Source: Planococcus glaciei
GTDB lineage: Bacteria; Bacillota; Bacilli; Bacillales_A; Planococcaceae
DNA length: 64,000 nucleotides
Reading direction: 5' to 3'
NCBI RefSeq assembly: GCF_900099655.1
Contig: NZ_FNDC01000013.1
Coordinates: 62,001 to 126,000, forward strand
Shown here: piece after piece, positions 1 through 11,347 of the stretch
Layout: the number at the start of each line of letters is the position of its first letter
Numbering within the stretch: the stretch's first letter is position 1
Translations under genes and position numbers: made by a program
Notes under the pieces: model-generated
The model's input: the letters and a program-made list of their open reading frames with translations, nothing else
The model's database searches: none
Told to the model about the DNA's origin: nothing

Positions 1-1172
1 TTCATTTCTACGAAATTTCCTTGTCGGCTTTCCTGGTCAACAGCCTTTTTGTGCCGCTTTACACCCTGTTTATTTTGCCGGCAAATCTCGTGCTTTTGGC
101 GTTGACGTTTTTATTCCAGCCGGCAGCCGGATTTGTATTTGGAATATATGAACCGTTGAGGGGGATTATTGAAAAGCTCATGGTATGGCTGTCCGGGCTG
201 CCTTATCAAATGTGGAATCCGGGAAAGCCGGAAGCGTGGATGGTCGCAGCCTTGTTTGTAAGCGTCCTGGTGTTTTACAGTTTGGCGGAGCAGGGTTTCC
301 GCTATTGGCAGTTGCTGGTGCTGATCGTTCCGGCAGTTGTTTTCACGCTGCTGCCGTATTTTGATCCTGCATTGAAGGTGGCGTTTTTGGACGTCGGGCA
401 AGGCGACAGTGCGGTCATTGAATTGCCTTACCGGCAAGGGGTGTATGTAATTGACAGCGGCGGGCTCCTGCGTTTTGATACGGAAGAATTCAAAAAGCGC
501 GGCAGGCCCTATGAAGTCGGCAGGCAGATTGTGGCGCCGTATTTAAAAGGGAATGGGCTGTCGTCGGTGGATGTGCTGGTTTTGAGCCATGCCGATGCGG
601 ACCACGCCGAAGGGGCGGAAGAACTGTTTCCGCTCCTGCGCATCAAAGAACTCCATTTATCTCCCGGCTCGCAGGCGGAAGGCATTATCCGGGACATCGC
701 GCCGTTTGCGAAAGAAGCGGCCGTGCGGTTTCCAGGAAGGGGTTCAGGATGGGCGAAAGGCGGGGCAACATTCCGCTATTTGTCGCCGGCGGACGCGGAG
801 TATGAAGGCAACAACGATTCGCTCGTGCTGCTGGTTGAGAGCGGGGAGTACCGGGTGTTGTTTACCGGAGATTTGGAAGAAGCCGGGGAACGCGATTTGG
901 AAGCGGCCTACGGGCGGGCGTTGTCCGGGCTGACGGTGCTGAAAGTGGGACACCACGGCAGCAAGACATCGAGCAGCCAGGCGTTTTTGGAACTGGTGGA
1001 ACCGAAGCTGTCGATTTTTTCGACAGGGATTGATAACCGCTACGGGCATCCGAGTGAAGAAGTAGTTGACCGCTTTAACGCACTCGGCTTGCCGACCTTG
1101 AATACGGCTGATGCCGGCACCATCGAAATGGAAATCAAAAACGGCCAGGTGACGCTTCAAACCATGCGCTGA
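1..1172 (+). CDS. comEC: ComEC/Rec2 DNA-uptake channel, C-terminal part (5' end outside window)
   Basis: Competence protein that forms the membrane channel through which single-stranded DNA enters the cell. The reading frame is open to the window edge, so only the C-terminal ~390 residues are present. Several hydrophobic segments come first. A metallo-beta-lactamase-fold domain follows, with the motifs FLDVGQGDSAVI, LSHADADHAEG, LFTGDLEE and VGHHGSKTSSS; the family uses this domain as a candidate nuclease. The holA and rpsT neighbours match the usual comE locus of Bacillales. The first in-frame start-like codon, at position 21, is internal and should not be used as the start. Confidence 0.95.
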   Translation, partial: HFYEISLSAFLVNSLFVPLYTLFILPANLVLLALTFLFQPAAGFVFGIYEPLRGIIEKLMVWLSGLPYQMWNPGKPEAWMVAALFVSVLVFYSLAEQGFRYWQLLVLIVPAVVFTLLPYFDPALKVAFLDVGQGDSAVIELPYRQGVYVIDSGGLLRFDTEEFKKRGRPYEVGRQIVAPYLKGNGLSSVDVLVLSHADADHAEGAEELFPLLRIKELHLSPGSQAEGIIRDIAPFAKEAAVRFPGRGSGWAKGGATFRYLSPADAEYEGNNDSLVLLVESGEYRVLFTGDLEEAGERDLEAAYGRALSGLTVLKVGHHGSKTSSSQAFLELVEPKLSIFSTGIDNRYGHPSEEVVDRFNALGLPTLNTADAGTIEMEIKNGQVTLQTMR

Positions 1173-1175
1173 AAT

Positions 1176-1213
1176 AAAAAAAAGTTCCTGCAATTAAGCG
1201 GGAACTTTTTTTT
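1176..1213. terminator. Bidirectional terminator between comEC and yqzM
   Basis: GTTCCTG/CGGGAAC stem flanked by an A-run on the left and a T-run on the right, so it can serve the convergent comEC (+) and yqzM (-). Confidence 0.8.
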
Positions 1214-1217
1214 CTAT

Positions 1218-1352
1218 TTAGCGAGCTACAAATTGCACTACTGCCGCAATAATGAAGATAGCCGCAAAAAATACGAATGATACAACAAATCCCATTCCTG
1301 CGTCGATGGCGTCATTGCGCTTCGACTGTACGTTCTGTTCAAATTCATTCAT
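1218..1352 (-). CDS. yqzM: YqzM-family small membrane protein
   Basis: A 44-residue protein. A polar N-terminus beginning MNEFEQNVQSKRNDA is followed by one hydrophobic helix of about 25 residues. Length, sequence pattern and place beside holA match YqzM of Bacillus, whose function is unknown. A strong ribosome site (AGGAGGG) lies 7 to 8 bases before the ATG. A TATAAT hexamer at 1377–1382 with a weak -35 (TAGATT, 17 bp spacer) could be its promoter. It is divergent from holA and convergent with comEC. Confidence 0.85.
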   Translation of the reverse strand: MNEFEQNVQSKRNDAIDAGMGFVVSFVFFAAIFIIAAVVQFVAR

Positions 1353-1508
1353 TGCTATCCCTCCTAATTCCCTCTTATTATAATTGAACGGCGTACAAAA
1401 ATCTAGATTGAACTGAAGATAATCCGCTGATAATGGAAGCTGACACAGAAATGTCGAAATACCAAAACGCCTGGAAATCCGATATAGTAGAGAGAGGAGG
1501 TGCGATTC

Positions 1509-2543
1509 ATGATCACTTCAATATGGAAAGCCATTCGAAACGGACAAATCGATCCTGTATACGTCATTACAGGGACCGAAAGTTATTTCATCGAAAAAAC
1601 TTTGGATTTATTAAAAACAAAACTGACAGACGGCGAACCGGAGTTCATCAATTTTGATCTGGACGAAGTGCCGGTGGATTATGTGATAGAAGAAGCGGAC
1701 ACCATTCCATTTTTCAGCGACCGCAAATTGATCATTGCCAAAAACGCCTCGTTCCTAAAAGCGGCGGAACGCGGCAAAGAGAAAATCGACCACAATTTGA
1801 AGGCGCTGGAAGCCTGGCTCGAAAATCCGCCATCGAGTTCGGTCACCGTTTTTGTCGCTCCTTATGAAAAACTGGACGAGCGCAAAAAAATAACCAAACT
1901 GATCAAGCAGCATGCGGTCATGGTTGAGGCGAAGGCCCTTCAGGCCAACGACTTGGAAGTGTGGGTGCAGCACGAAGCCAAACAGTTCGGCAAGCACATT
2001 GAAAAATCATCCGCCCAGCGCTTGATTGAAATGGCGGGCACGAATTTGACGCTGTTGTCTTCTGAAATCGAGAAGATGTCGCTGTATCTCGGAGCTGAGG
2101 AAGAGATTACCGACGAACTGATCGTGCAGATGACGGCGCGGACGCTCGAGCAGGATGCATTTAAAATGCTGCAGGCTTATCTGGACGGCAATATCAGCGA
2201 AGCGCTCAGCGTCTACTATGACTTGATCCGCCAAAAAGAAGAGCCGGTCGCACTGACCGCACTCCTCGCTTCCCAGATCCGCTTTATGGTGCACGTCTAT
2301 TACCTGCAGAAAAAAGGCTACCACGCGCAGCAAATATCGAAGCAATTAAAAGCGCATCCGTACCGGGTCAAGCTGCTGGTTGAAAAACGCCAGCAAATCC
2401 CGGAGCAGCGTTTGCTCGAGGTGTTGAATGACTTGGCAGAAATCGATTTGCAGCTGAAAACCCAAAGCGGCAACCGTGAACGGATCCTGGAATTCTTTTT
2501 GATGAAACGCAAGCAGGCGAGAAAAGCGGGAATGGCGCAGTAA
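1509..2543 (+). CDS. holA: DNA polymerase III delta subunit
   Basis: Clamp-loader delta subunit (YqeN type), 344 residues, which opens the sliding clamp during replication. The N-terminus has the typical family start, with PVYVITGTESYFIEKTL near residue 20. The C-terminal half is helical and contains the ALTALLASQIRFM segment typical of the family. ATG 1509 was chosen because a perfect AGGAGG (1495–1500) lies 8 bases upstream; an in-frame GTG at 1500 overlaps that site and is unlikely. It lies between comEC and rpsT as in B. subtilis. Confidence 0.94.
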   Translation: MITSIWKAIRNGQIDPVYVITGTESYFIEKTLDLLKTKLTDGEPEFINFDLDEVPVDYVIEEADTIPFFSDRKLIIAKNASFLKAAERGKEKIDHNLKALEAWLENPPSSSVTVFVAPYEKLDERKKITKLIKQHAVMVEAKALQANDLEVWVQHEAKQFGKHIEKSSAQRLIEMAGTNLTLLSSEIEKMSLYLGAEEEITDELIVQMTARTLEQDAFKMLQAYLDGNISEALSVYYDLIRQKEEPVALTALLASQIRFMVHVYYLQKKGYHAQQISKQLKAHPYRVKLLVEKRQQIPEQRLLEVLNDLAEIDLQLKTQSGNRERILEFFLMKRKQARKAGMAQ

Positions 2544-2676
2544 AAGTTCCGAGTAAACCTGTCGCTTTTAAAAAAGCGGCGGGTCCAAAGGCCAAGTGGA
2601 GAAAGCAGAAGCTCTTCCAGGCTCATTGCTGGATTTTCCGGACGGCGAAACGTTCGCTTCGGCTTGTGAAAAAAGT

Positions 2677-2712
2677 AAAAAGGCCGATTCCCTGAGGAAT
2701 CGGCCTTTTGTG
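2677..2712. terminator. Bidirectional terminator between holA and rpsT
   Basis: Perfect AAAAGGCCGATTC/GAATCGGCCTTTT hairpin with T-rich flanks, placed between convergent genes and close to the rpsT stop. Confidence 0.85.
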
Positions 2713-2714
2713 TT

Positions 2715-2966
2715 TTACGCTTGTTTTTTCATCAAGCGAGATTTTTTGCGAGCTGCAGTGTTCTTGTGGATAAGACCTTTAGAAGCCGCTTTTTCCACTT
2801 GTTTGATTGCCGCTTTAACTGTATCGCCAGCGTTTTCTTCGTTGTTCAAAAGAGCTTGGTCAGCTTTTTTGACAGCAGAACGCATAGTCGATCTCACATG
2901 TGAGTTTTGAGCGTTTTTCGTTTCATTCGTGCGGACACGTTTGATTGCAGATTTAATGTTTGGCAT
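2715..2966 (-). CDS. rpsT: 30S ribosomal protein S20
   Basis: S20, 83 residues, very basic, starting [14 protein letters not shown]. It binds the 5' domain of 16S rRNA. The ATG at 2966 sits just after an AGGAGGTG ribosome site. An in-frame GTG inside that site would add three residues and is rejected. In spore formers gpr and spoIIP follow rpsT; here lepA comes directly and divergently. Confidence 0.96.
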   Translation of the reverse strand: MPNIKSAIKRVRTNETKNAQNSHVRSTMRSAVKKADQALLNNEENAGDTVKAAIKQVEKAASKGLIHKNTAARKKSRLMKKQA

Positions 2967-3043
2967 GTATTTCACCTCCTAGACAATTAGGAACAGAGAT
3001 GGGAATCATCTCAACTCTTTTATGTCTCTATACAACATCAGTT

Positions 3044-3072
3044 ATTTTATCAAATCCAGGAAAAGAATGCAA
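3044..3072 (-). promoter_or_regulatory. Candidate sigma-A promoter of rpsT
   Basis: On the minus strand TTGCAT, a 17-bp spacer and TAAAAT. The 77–80 base leader that follows contains a short GAGATG/CATCTC hairpin near 2996–3012. Confidence 0.5.
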
Positions 3073-3127
3073 TAGATACATGCAAAGAAGTTTTCCTTGA
3101 CAGTGAAACGTTTCCGACAGGCTTTCA

Positions 3128-3156
3128 TTGCCGGATGGCGGTTACACTGCTATAAT
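3128..3156 (+). promoter_or_regulatory. Candidate sigma-A promoter of lepA
   Basis: TTGCCG (3128–3133), 17-bp spacer, TATAAT (3151–3156), about 30 bases before the lepA start codon. Confidence 0.6.
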
Positions 3157-3185
3157 TCAAAGTAGTTTATTTAGGAGTGAAGAGA

Positions 3186-5015
3186 ATGAATCATGAGGAA
3201 CGATTAGCACGCCAAAGCAAAATCCGTAACTTTTCCATCATTGCGCACATTGACCACGGAAAGTCTACGCTTGCTGACCGCATATTAGAGAAAACGGAAG
3301 CTTTGACTTCCCGTGAAATGAAAGCACAATCATTGGATTCCATGGACTTGGAACGCGAACGCGGCATCACGATCAAATTGAATGCCGTTCAGCTGCACTA
3401 CAAAGCAAAAGACGGGGAAACCTATATCATGCACTTGATCGACACCCCAGGGCACGTCGATTTCACATATGAAGTATCCCGCAGCCTTGCCGCTTGCGAA
3501 GGCGCCGTACTGGTCGTGGATGCAGCACAGGGAATCGAAGCCCAGACACTGGCGAACGTTTACTTGGCACTGGACAACGAATTGGAAATCCTGCCGGTCA
3601 TCAATAAAATCGATTTGCCTGCCGCTGACCCGGAACGTGTCAGAGGCGAAATCGAAGACGTTATCGGACTCGATGCTTCAGAAGCCGTGCTTGCTTCAGC
3701 AAAAGCCGGCATCGGCATCGAAGAAATTCTGGAACAAGTAGTCGAAAAAGTGCCTGCGCCGACCGGAGACCCGAGCGCTCCGCTGAAAGCGTTGATTTTT
3801 GACTCGCTTTACGATCCATACCGCGGCGTTGTCGCCTATATCCGGATTATGGAAGGGACCGTGAAACCGGGAGACCGCATCAAAATGATGGCTTCCGGCA
3901 AAGAATTCGATGTGATTGAAGCGGGCGTCTTCACTCCGCATACCGCACTTCAGGAAGAATTGACAGTCGGCGATGTCGGCTTTATCACGGCAGCCATCAA
4001 AAATGTCGGCGATTCTACAGTCGGCGACACGATCACGCTTGCAAACAACCCGGCCGCTGAAGCGCTTCCCGGCTATCGCCGCTTGAACCCGATGGTGTAT
4101 TGCGGATTGTATCCGATCGATACATCCAAATACAATGACCTTCGCGATGCGCTTGAAAAACTGGAACTGAATGACGCCGCGCTGCAATTCGAGCCGGAAT
4201 CATCCCAGGCGCTTGGCTTCGGCTACCGCTGCGGATTCCTTGGGCTCTTGCACATGGAAATCATCCAGGAACGCATCGAACGGGAGTTCAATATTGATTT
4301 GATTACCACCGCACCAAGCGTAATCTATGATGTGCATATGACAGACGGCGAAGTGCTGAAAATCGATAACCCGGCAATGATGCCGGATGCACAGAAAATT
4401 GATAAAGTGGAAGAGCCTTATGTGAAAGCGACCGTTATGGTACCGAACGATTATGTCGGAGCCGTTATGGAAATCTGCCAGAAAAAACGCGGAAACTTCC
4501 TGACGATGGACTATATCGATGCCACACGCGTCAGCATCATCTACGAATTGCCGCTTGCGGAAATCGTCTACGATTTCTTCGATCAATTGAAATCGGGAAC
4601 AAAAGGCTATGCCTCGTTTGACTACGAGTTGATCGGCTACAAAGAGTCGAGACTGGTGAAGATGGACATTCTATTGAACAGCGAACAAGTGGATGCTTTG
4701 AGCTTTATCGTGCACCGCGACTTTGCGTACGAACGCGGCAAAGTCATCGTGGATAAATTGAAGTCATTGATTCCGCGCCAGCAGTTTGAAGTGCCGATCC
4801 AGGCAGCAATCGGTCAGAAAATCGTCGCTCGCCAAACAATCAGCGCAATGCGCAAAAACGTACTTGCCAAATGTTACGGCGGAGATATCTCCCGTAAGCG
4901 TAAACTTCTTGATAAGCAAAAAGAAGGTAAGAAGCGCATGAAGCAAGTCGGTTCTGTAGAAGTGCCTCAGGAAGCATTTATGGCCATCCTGAAAATGGAC
5001 GACCAATCAAAATAA
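3186..5015 (+). CDS. lepA: Elongation factor 4 (LepA) GTPase
   Basis: Ribosomal back-translocation and ribosome-assembly GTPase, 609 residues, near full identity in pattern to Bacillus LepA. G-domain motifs are AHIDHGKST (P-loop), DTPGHVDF and NKIDLP. The LepA-specific C-terminal domain is present, including [15 protein letters not shown] and VEVPQEAF near the end. ATG 3186 was chosen because AGGAG at 3173–3177 is 8 bases upstream; a GTG at 3177 overlaps that site. It starts a transcript divergent from rpsT. Confidence 0.98.
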   Translation: MNHEERLARQSKIRNFSIIAHIDHGKSTLADRILEKTEALTSREMKAQSLDSMDLERERGITIKLNAVQLHYKAKDGETYIMHLIDTPGHVDFTYEVSRSLAACEGAVLVVDAAQGIEAQTLANVYLALDNELEILPVINKIDLPAADPERVRGEIEDVIGLDASEAVLASAKAGIGIEEILEQVVEKVPAPTGDPSAPLKALIFDSLYDPYRGVVAYIRIMEGTVKPGDRIKMMASGKEFDVIEAGVFTPHTALQEELTVGDVGFITAAIKNVGDSTVGDTITLANNPAAEALPGYRRLNPMVYCGLYPIDTSKYNDLRDALEKLELNDAALQFEPESSQALGFGYRCGFLGLLHMEIIQERIEREFNIDLITTAPSVIYDVHMTDGEVLKIDNPAMMPDAQKIDKVEEPYVKATVMVPNDYVGAVMEICQKKRGNFLTMDYIDATRVSIIYELPLAEIVYDFFDQLKSGTKGYASFDYELIGYKESRLVKMDILLNSEQVDALSFIVHRDFAYERGKVIVDKLKSLIPRQQFEVPIQAAIGQKIVARQTISAMRKNVLAKCYGGDISRKRKLLDKQKEGKKRMKQVGSVEVPQEAFMAILKMDDQSK

Positions 5016-5017
5016 AC

Positions 5018-5053
5018 AAAGGAGGAGGCCGATTTCTTGCGCCTCCTTTTCTT
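5018..5053 (+). terminator. Terminator after lepA
   Basis: AAAGGAGG stem pairing with CCTCCTTTT around an ~12-base loop, followed by a T-rich stretch. Confidence 0.6.
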
Positions 5054-5073
5054 ATTAGAAAGAAGGAATAGCA

Positions 5074-6213
5074 ATGGTTAAAGGATTGTATATCCATATC
5101 CCATTCTGCCACCAGATCTGTCACTACTGTGATTTCAATAAAGTATTTTTTAAAGACCAGCCTGTAGATGCCTACGTCGATTCAGTCGGAAAAGAACTGG
5201 CGCTTTGGAAACAGGAAGGCGCGCTTGACCAGCCGCTGGAGACGATTTTTCTCGGAGGCGGCACACCGACCTCGTTGACGCCGGCGCAATTACAGAAATT
5301 GCTCGGCTACATCCATCAATACGTCCCAATGGCGGACAATCTGGAATGGACGTCTGAAGCCAATCCGGATGAATTGACGAAAGAAAAAATGCAGGTGTTG
5401 TTTGACGGCGGCGTCAACCGCTTGTCGATGGGGGTTCAGTCATTTGATGAAGACCTGTTGAAGCGCCTTGGCCGCACGCACAGCAAAGGCGACGTGGAAC
5501 GGGCTGTCGCCGAAGCAAAAGAAGTCGGCTTTACGAACCTCAGTTTTGATTTGATGTACGGGCTTCCTGGCCAGACGATGGCGCAGTGGGAAGACACATT
5601 GGAGCAGGCCTTCGGGTTCAATTTGCCACATTTCTCCGCCTATTCGCTGATCATCGAACCGAAAACGGTTTTCTACAATTTGATGACTAAAGGAAAACTC
5701 AATACGGTGACGGAAGACTTGGAAGCGGATATGTACGAAAAGTTAATGGCCGAAATGGAAAAGCGCGGCTTGAAGCAATACGAAATATCGAATTTTGGCC
5801 GGCCGGGCTTTGAATCGCACCATAATCTGTTGTACTGGGACAACGCGGAATACATCGGCGTCGGCGCAGGAGCCCATGGCTATGTGAACGGCATCCGCTA
5901 CTCCAACCACGGGCCTTTGAAAAAATACATGGCGCCGCTTGAAGAAGGCGTCCGTCCGATTTTGAATACGCACGAAGTGCCCGTCAACGAGAAAATGGAA
6001 GAAGAAATGTTCCTTGGCTTGCGCAAAACGGCAGGCGTTTCCATCAGCGGCTTCCAGGAGAAATTCCAGCAGTCGCTGGAAGAAGTATATGGTGCAATTT
6101 TGGAAAAAGAAGTGGCGAACGAGCACCTGGAGATTGAAGACGGCCGGGTGAAACTGACGAAACAAGGCCGCTTTGTCGGCAACGAAGTATTCGAACAGTT
6201 TTTATTGAATTAA
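5074..6213 (+). CDS. hemW: HemW-type radical SAM heme chaperone
   Basis: A 379-residue radical SAM protein. The CX3CX2C cluster motif is visible as PFCHQICHYCDF at residues ~10–20, followed by FLGGGTPTSL, GVQSFDEDLL and FDLMYGLPGQT. These mark the HemN/HemW group. HemW of Gram-positives lacks coproporphyrinogen dehydrogenase activity and is thought to insert heme into respiratory proteins. The position between lepA and hrcA is conserved in Bacillales, where the gene is often annotated hemN. Confidence 0.93.
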   Translation: MVKGLYIHIPFCHQICHYCDFNKVFFKDQPVDAYVDSVGKELALWKQEGALDQPLETIFLGGGTPTSLTPAQLQKLLGYIHQYVPMADNLEWTSEANPDELTKEKMQVLFDGGVNRLSMGVQSFDEDLLKRLGRTHSKGDVERAVAEAKEVGFTNLSFDLMYGLPGQTMAQWEDTLEQAFGFNLPHFSAYSLIIEPKTVFYNLMTKGKLNTVTEDLEADMYEKLMAEMEKRGLKQYEISNFGRPGFESHHNLLYWDNAEYIGVGAGAHGYVNGIRYSNHGPLKKYMAPLEEGVRPILNTHEVPVNEKMEEEMFLGLRKTAGVSISGFQEKFQQSLEEVYGAILEKEVANEHLEIEDGRVKLTKQGRFVGNEVFEQFLLN

Positions 6214-6315
6214 AGAAACGTCCAATGGAGTTTAGTTGAATATGCCGGCAGCGAATGCAGGCAAAACAAGGCAATGAGTCAGTTTGACTTATTTTGATAA
6301 ATTCAAGCGTCTGCG

Positions 6316-6348
6316 TTGACAAGCTAAATGGAATTTGGTAATTTTAAT
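6316..6348 (+). promoter_or_regulatory. Promoter of the hrcA operon
   Basis: TTGACA at 6316–6321. The -10 is either TAATTT at 6339 (17-bp spacing) or the better-matching TTTAAT at 6343 (21-bp spacing). The CIRCE operator lies just downstream. Confidence 0.5.
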
Positions 6349-6354
6349 GTAGTA

Positions 6355-6381
6355 TTAGCACTCACACTCATAGAGTGCTAA
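6355..6381 (+). promoter_or_regulatory. CIRCE operator (HrcA binding site)
   Basis: Perfect consensus TTAGCACTC-N9-GAGTGCTAA inverted repeat, ending 14 bases before the hrcA start codon. In Gram-positives HrcA binds it and represses the class I heat-shock genes. Its presence here means hrcA regulates its own operon. Confidence 0.98.
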
Positions 6382-6395
6382 CAGAGGTGATGATC

Positions 6396-7427
6396 ATGTT
6401 AACAGAACGGCAGTTGCTCATTTTAAAAGTGACAGTTGATGATTATATTCAATCAGCTCAGCCGGTAGGATCGAACCAACTATCAAAGAAATCCGAACTT
6501 CCATTTAGTCCGGCAACGATTCGTAATGAAATGGCTGATCTCGAAGGATTAGGATTTTTGGAAAAGACCCATACTTCATCGGGGCGGGTCCCTTCTCAAA
6601 AAGGGTACCGCTATTATGTTGACCATTTGCTGACGCCTCGGCCATTGCCGAAGCAGGATATCCAGCAGCTCCGGTCCATTTTTGAAGATAAAATTGCTGA
6701 AACCGAAGAAGTCATCAAGCGATCGGCTATGATTTTATCGGAGTTGACGAACTACACGGCCATCTTGCTTGGCCCGGATGTTCGGAAGCATACGGTGAAA
6801 AAATTGTCGATTGTCCCGCTGACGATGGATACGGCAGTGGCCATCATTGTCACAGATAATGGCCACGTAGAAAATCGGGTGTTCACCATTCCGGAAGGGC
6901 TGGATCCGGCGGATATTGAAAAGATGGTCAATATACTAAATGACCGCCTTGCCGGTGTCTCGCTGAACGATCTGCATCTCCGGCTGGAGCAGGAAACCCT
7001 GACAGTGTTTAAACAGCATGTCAACCGCTACGGAGAGTTGTTCTCCACATTCAGGCAGGCGGTTATTATGCCGCATGACGACAATGTATTTTTTGGCGGG
7101 AAGCTGAATATTCTCAAACAGCCTGATTTCCATGATCTTCAGAAAATCAGGGATTTGATGAATGTCATGGAAGAACACAAGCATATTCCGATGATTCTGC
7201 CGGTCGGCAGCCAAGGTCTCCATATCCGGATCGGTTCTGAAAACACGCTTTCCGCAATGGAAGATTGCAGTGTGATCACCGTTTCATACGACATTGGAGA
7301 AGAACAAACGGGTTCAATCGCCATTGTAGGTCCAAAACGCATGGATTATAAACGTGTCGTTACTTTACTGGATACGCTCAGCGGCGAATTGTCGAAAGAA
7401 TTGACCCGAATGATCCGGGGTAAGTGA
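6396..7427 (+). CDS. hrcA: Heat-inducible transcription repressor HrcA
   Basis: Repressor of class I heat-shock genes, 343 residues, exactly the Bacillus length. An N-terminal winged-helix segment includes SATIRNEMADLE-like FSPATIRNEMADLE and SSGRVPSQKGYRYYVD. ATG 6396 follows an AGAGGTGA ribosome site; upstream in-frame starts fall inside CIRCE. It is the first gene of hrcA-grpE-dnaK. Confidence 0.97.
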   Translation: MLTERQLLILKVTVDDYIQSAQPVGSNQLSKKSELPFSPATIRNEMADLEGLGFLEKTHTSSGRVPSQKGYRYYVDHLLTPRPLPKQDIQQLRSIFEDKIAETEEVIKRSAMILSELTNYTAILLGPDVRKHTVKKLSIVPLTMDTAVAIIVTDNGHVENRVFTIPEGLDPADIEKMVNILNDRLAGVSLNDLHLRLEQETLTVFKQHVNRYGELFSTFRQAVIMPHDDNVFFGGKLNILKQPDFHDLQKIRDLMNVMEEHKHIPMILPVGSQGLHIRIGSENTLSAMEDCSVITVSYDIGEEQTGSIAIVGPKRMDYKRVVTLLDTLSGELSKELTRMIRGK

Positions 7428-7444
7428 ATAAAGGAGGAACAGAT

Positions 7445-8068
7445 TTGTCTAAAGAAAAAAAACCTCAACAAACTGAAGAAGTGGTAAATGACGTCGAAGT
7501 GGACGAGGAGTTCCAGGCGCAAATGGACCCTGAAACGGAAGCAGCGCGAAGAGCGGCATCAGAAGAGGCATTAGCATCCTCGGATGAGCAAGCTGAAGAA
7601 ACGCCTGCTGAAGAACAGGTCGATGAAGCAGCTGAACTTCGCGAACAGCTTGAAGCGGAGCAAAACAAATACCTTCGCCTGTTGGCGGACTACGACAATT
7701 TTAAGCGCCGTGCCCAAAAAGACAGACAAGACGCAGAAAAATTCCGTTCTCAATCCCTTTTGACGGATTTATTGCCGGTGCTGGATAATTTCGGCCGGGC
7801 GCTCGCTGTTGAAGCGAAAAGCGATGAAGCCGCTTCGATCCTGAAAGGGCTTCAAATGGTGCAGAACAACTTGCTTGAAGCGGTGAAACGCGAAGGCCTG
7901 GAAGAAATCGAGGCGCTTGGAAAACCTTTCGACCCGAATTTCCATCAGGCAGTTATGCAGGAAAATGACGAAAGTGCAGAGCCGGGCTCCGTGTTAATGG
8001 AACTTCAAAAAGGGTATACCCTTAAAGGCAGAGTGCTTCGTCCATCTATGGTAAAAGTTAACGAATAA
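7445..8068 (+). CDS. grpE: Nucleotide exchange factor GrpE
   Basis: DnaK co-chaperone, 207 residues. A long acidic N-terminal tail and coiled coil are followed by the conserved YLRLLADYDNFKRRAQKDR segment and the C-terminal beta domain ending GYTLKGRVLRPSMVKV. The start is taken as TTG 7445, seven bases after AAGGAGG (7431–7437). A GTG at 7424 would overlap the hrcA stop and lies ahead of that site. Confidence 0.95.
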   Translation: MSKEKKPQQTEEVVNDVEVDEEFQAQMDPETEAARRAASEEALASSDEQAEETPAEEQVDEAAELREQLEAEQNKYLRLLADYDNFKRRAQKDRQDAEKFRSQSLLTDLLPVLDNFGRALAVEAKSDEAASILKGLQMVQNNLLEAVKREGLEEIEALGKPFDPNFHQAVMQENDESAEPGSVLMELQKGYTLKGRVLRPSMVKVNE

Positions 8069-8089
8069 TTTGGTAATGGAGGAATTTAA

Positions 8090-9919
<1,830 letters not shown>

Positions 9920-9930
9920 GCAGGACCCGG

Positions 9931-9968
9931 AAAAGTCAAAGCAAAGCAACATGCTTTGGCTTTTTCAC
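9931..9968 (+). terminator. Terminator after dnaK
   Basis: AAAAGTCAAAGCA pairs with TGCTTTGGCTTTT (one G-T wobble), then T-rich. It separates dnaK from dnaJ. Confidence 0.75.
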
Positions 9969-10030
9969 ACTTAAAAGAACATTGTGTCTGTAATTTTTTA
10001 TGGTTTGCTAATAGCGGATTTATGTCTAGA

Positions 10031-10147
10031 CTCCAGCGCCCAGATTCTAGGGTCATAAGCCACTCTGGCTGTGTGGCTGAAAATATGCCACTTCGCCAAA
10101 GCGTCTTATGCCCGTCGAATCTACATGGGCGCTTCCGCTTTTCTAAG
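10031..10147 (+). repeat. Intergenic hairpin element, subtype B, copy 1
   Basis: About 115 bp that can fold into one long interrupted hairpin. The pairs are GCGCCC/GGGCGC, AGATTC/GAATCT, CATAAG/CTTATG, an inner CTCTGGC/GCCAAAG pairing and an apical GTGGC/GCCAC. It ends CGCTTTTCTA. A related copy lies at 32919–33037 with different but still paired stem sequences. It occupies the dnaK–dnaJ gap together with the dnaK terminator and the dnaJ promoter; there is no gene in this 292-base gap. Confidence 0.8.
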
Positions 10148-10152
10148 AGTCT

Positions 10153-10181
10153 TTGCAACGGCAATTTAAACCGTGTACAAT
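10153..10181 (+). promoter_or_regulatory. Sigma-A promoter of dnaJ
   Basis: TTGCAA (10153–10158), 17-bp spacer, TACAAT (10176–10181), 30 bases before the dnaJ ATG. No CIRCE is present. Confidence 0.65.
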
Positions 10182-10211
10182 TACAGGTGACTGCAAGAGG
10201 GAGAGTGACAT

Positions 10212-11330
10212 ATGAACAAGCGAGATTATTATGAAGTGTTGGGTGTATCCAAGACCGCTTCAAAAGAAGAAATTAAAAAAGCTTACCGGAAATTGTCGAA
10301 ACAATTCCATCCGGATATCAATAAAGCAGCAGATGCTTCCGAAAAATTCCAGGAAGTAAAAGAAGCATATGAAGTCCTGAGCGACGACCAAAAAAGAGCG
10401 CAGTACGACCAGTTCGGCCACCAGGATCCGAACCAGGGCTTTGGCGGTTTCGGCGGCGGCGCTGAAGGCTTTGGCTTTGATGATATTTTCAGTACGTTCT
10501 TCGGCGGCGGCACAAGACGGCGCGATCCGAATGCGCCGAGAAAAGGCGACGACCTTCAGTATTCCATGAACATCGACTTTATGGATGCTGTTTTCGGGAA
10601 AGAAGCAGAAGTGGAAATTCCTAAAGACGAGACGTGCGGAACTTGCCACGGTTCGGGCGCAAAACCTGGAACCAAGCCGAAAACATGTCCGCATTGTGAA
10701 GGTTCCGGCCAATTGAATGTGACGCAGGATACGCCTTTCGGGCGCATGGTCAACCGCCGTGCTTGTCACCACTGCCAAGGCACCGGCCAAATCATCGAAG
10801 AAAGATGTGCGACTTGCCGCGGCGAAGGAACGGTCCGCAAAGTCAAAACCATCAAAGTTACGGTTCCGGCAGGTGTGGATGACGGACAGCAATTGCGCGT
10901 CAGCGGCCAAGGCGGCCCGGGCGTCAACGGTGGCCCAGCCGGAGACTTGTATGTCGTATTCCGCGTAAAACCGCATAAGCAGTTTGAACGCGAAGGCGAT
11001 GATATTTACCTGGATCTACCGATTACATTTGCACAAGCGGCACTTGGCGATGAAATTGAAGTGCCGACGGTTTCCGGCAAAGTGAAGCTGAAAATCCCCG
11101 CTGGCACGCAAAGCGGCGCCCGCTTCCGCTTAAAAGGGAAAGGCGTCAAGAACGTCCATGGCTACGGCACCGGAGATCAGCACATCATCATCCGCGTGAA
11201 AACGCCAACCAAATTGAACGAAAAACAAAAACAACTGCTCCGTGAATTTGCTGAGATCAGCGGAGATATTCCGGAAGAGCAAAGCAGTTCATTGTTTGAT
11301 AAAATCAAGCGCACCATTAAAGGTGAGTAA
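10212..11330 (+). CDS. dnaJ: Chaperone DnaJ (Hsp40)
   Basis: Type I Hsp40, 372 residues. The J domain (residues 1–70) has the HPD motif in FHPDINK. A Gly/Phe-rich region follows, then four zinc motifs of the CXXCXGXG type ([32 protein letters not shown]) near residues 140–205, then the C-terminal substrate domain. It stimulates the DnaK ATPase. Unlike the B. subtilis arrangement it appears to have its own promoter, cut off from dnaK by a terminator and a repeat. Confidence 0.98.
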   Translation: MNKRDYYEVLGVSKTASKEEIKKAYRKLSKQFHPDINKAADASEKFQEVKEAYEVLSDDQKRAQYDQFGHQDPNQGFGGFGGGAEGFGFDDIFSTFFGGGTRRRDPNAPRKGDDLQYSMNIDFMDAVFGKEAEVEIPKDETCGTCHGSGAKPGTKPKTCPHCEGSGQLNVTQDTPFGRMVNRRACHHCQGTGQIIEERCATCRGEGTVRKVKTIKVTVPAGVDDGQQLRVSGQGGPGVNGGPAGDLYVVFRVKPHKQFEREGDDIYLDLPITFAQAALGDEIEVPTVSGKVKLKIPAGTQSGARFRLKGKGVKNVHGYGTGDQHIIIRVKTPTKLNEKQKQLLREFAEISGDIPEEQSSSLFDKIKRTIKGE

Positions 11331-11347
11331 AGGAGCCGGTTTTTAAA

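Noticed and set aside
2596-2910. 104-codon open frame across the holA–rpsT gap
   Set aside because: It crosses the bidirectional terminator and is antisense to rpsT.
3177-3185. GTG 3177 as the lepA start
   Set aside because: The codon overlaps the AGGAG ribosome site, so ATG 3186 is the natural start; the same logic was used for rpsT, hrcA, grpE, nfeD and pgpH.
10260-10976. 238-codon open frame opposite dnaJ
   Set aside because: Shadow of a well-conserved gene, rich in Phe/Ala/Arg, no ribosome site.
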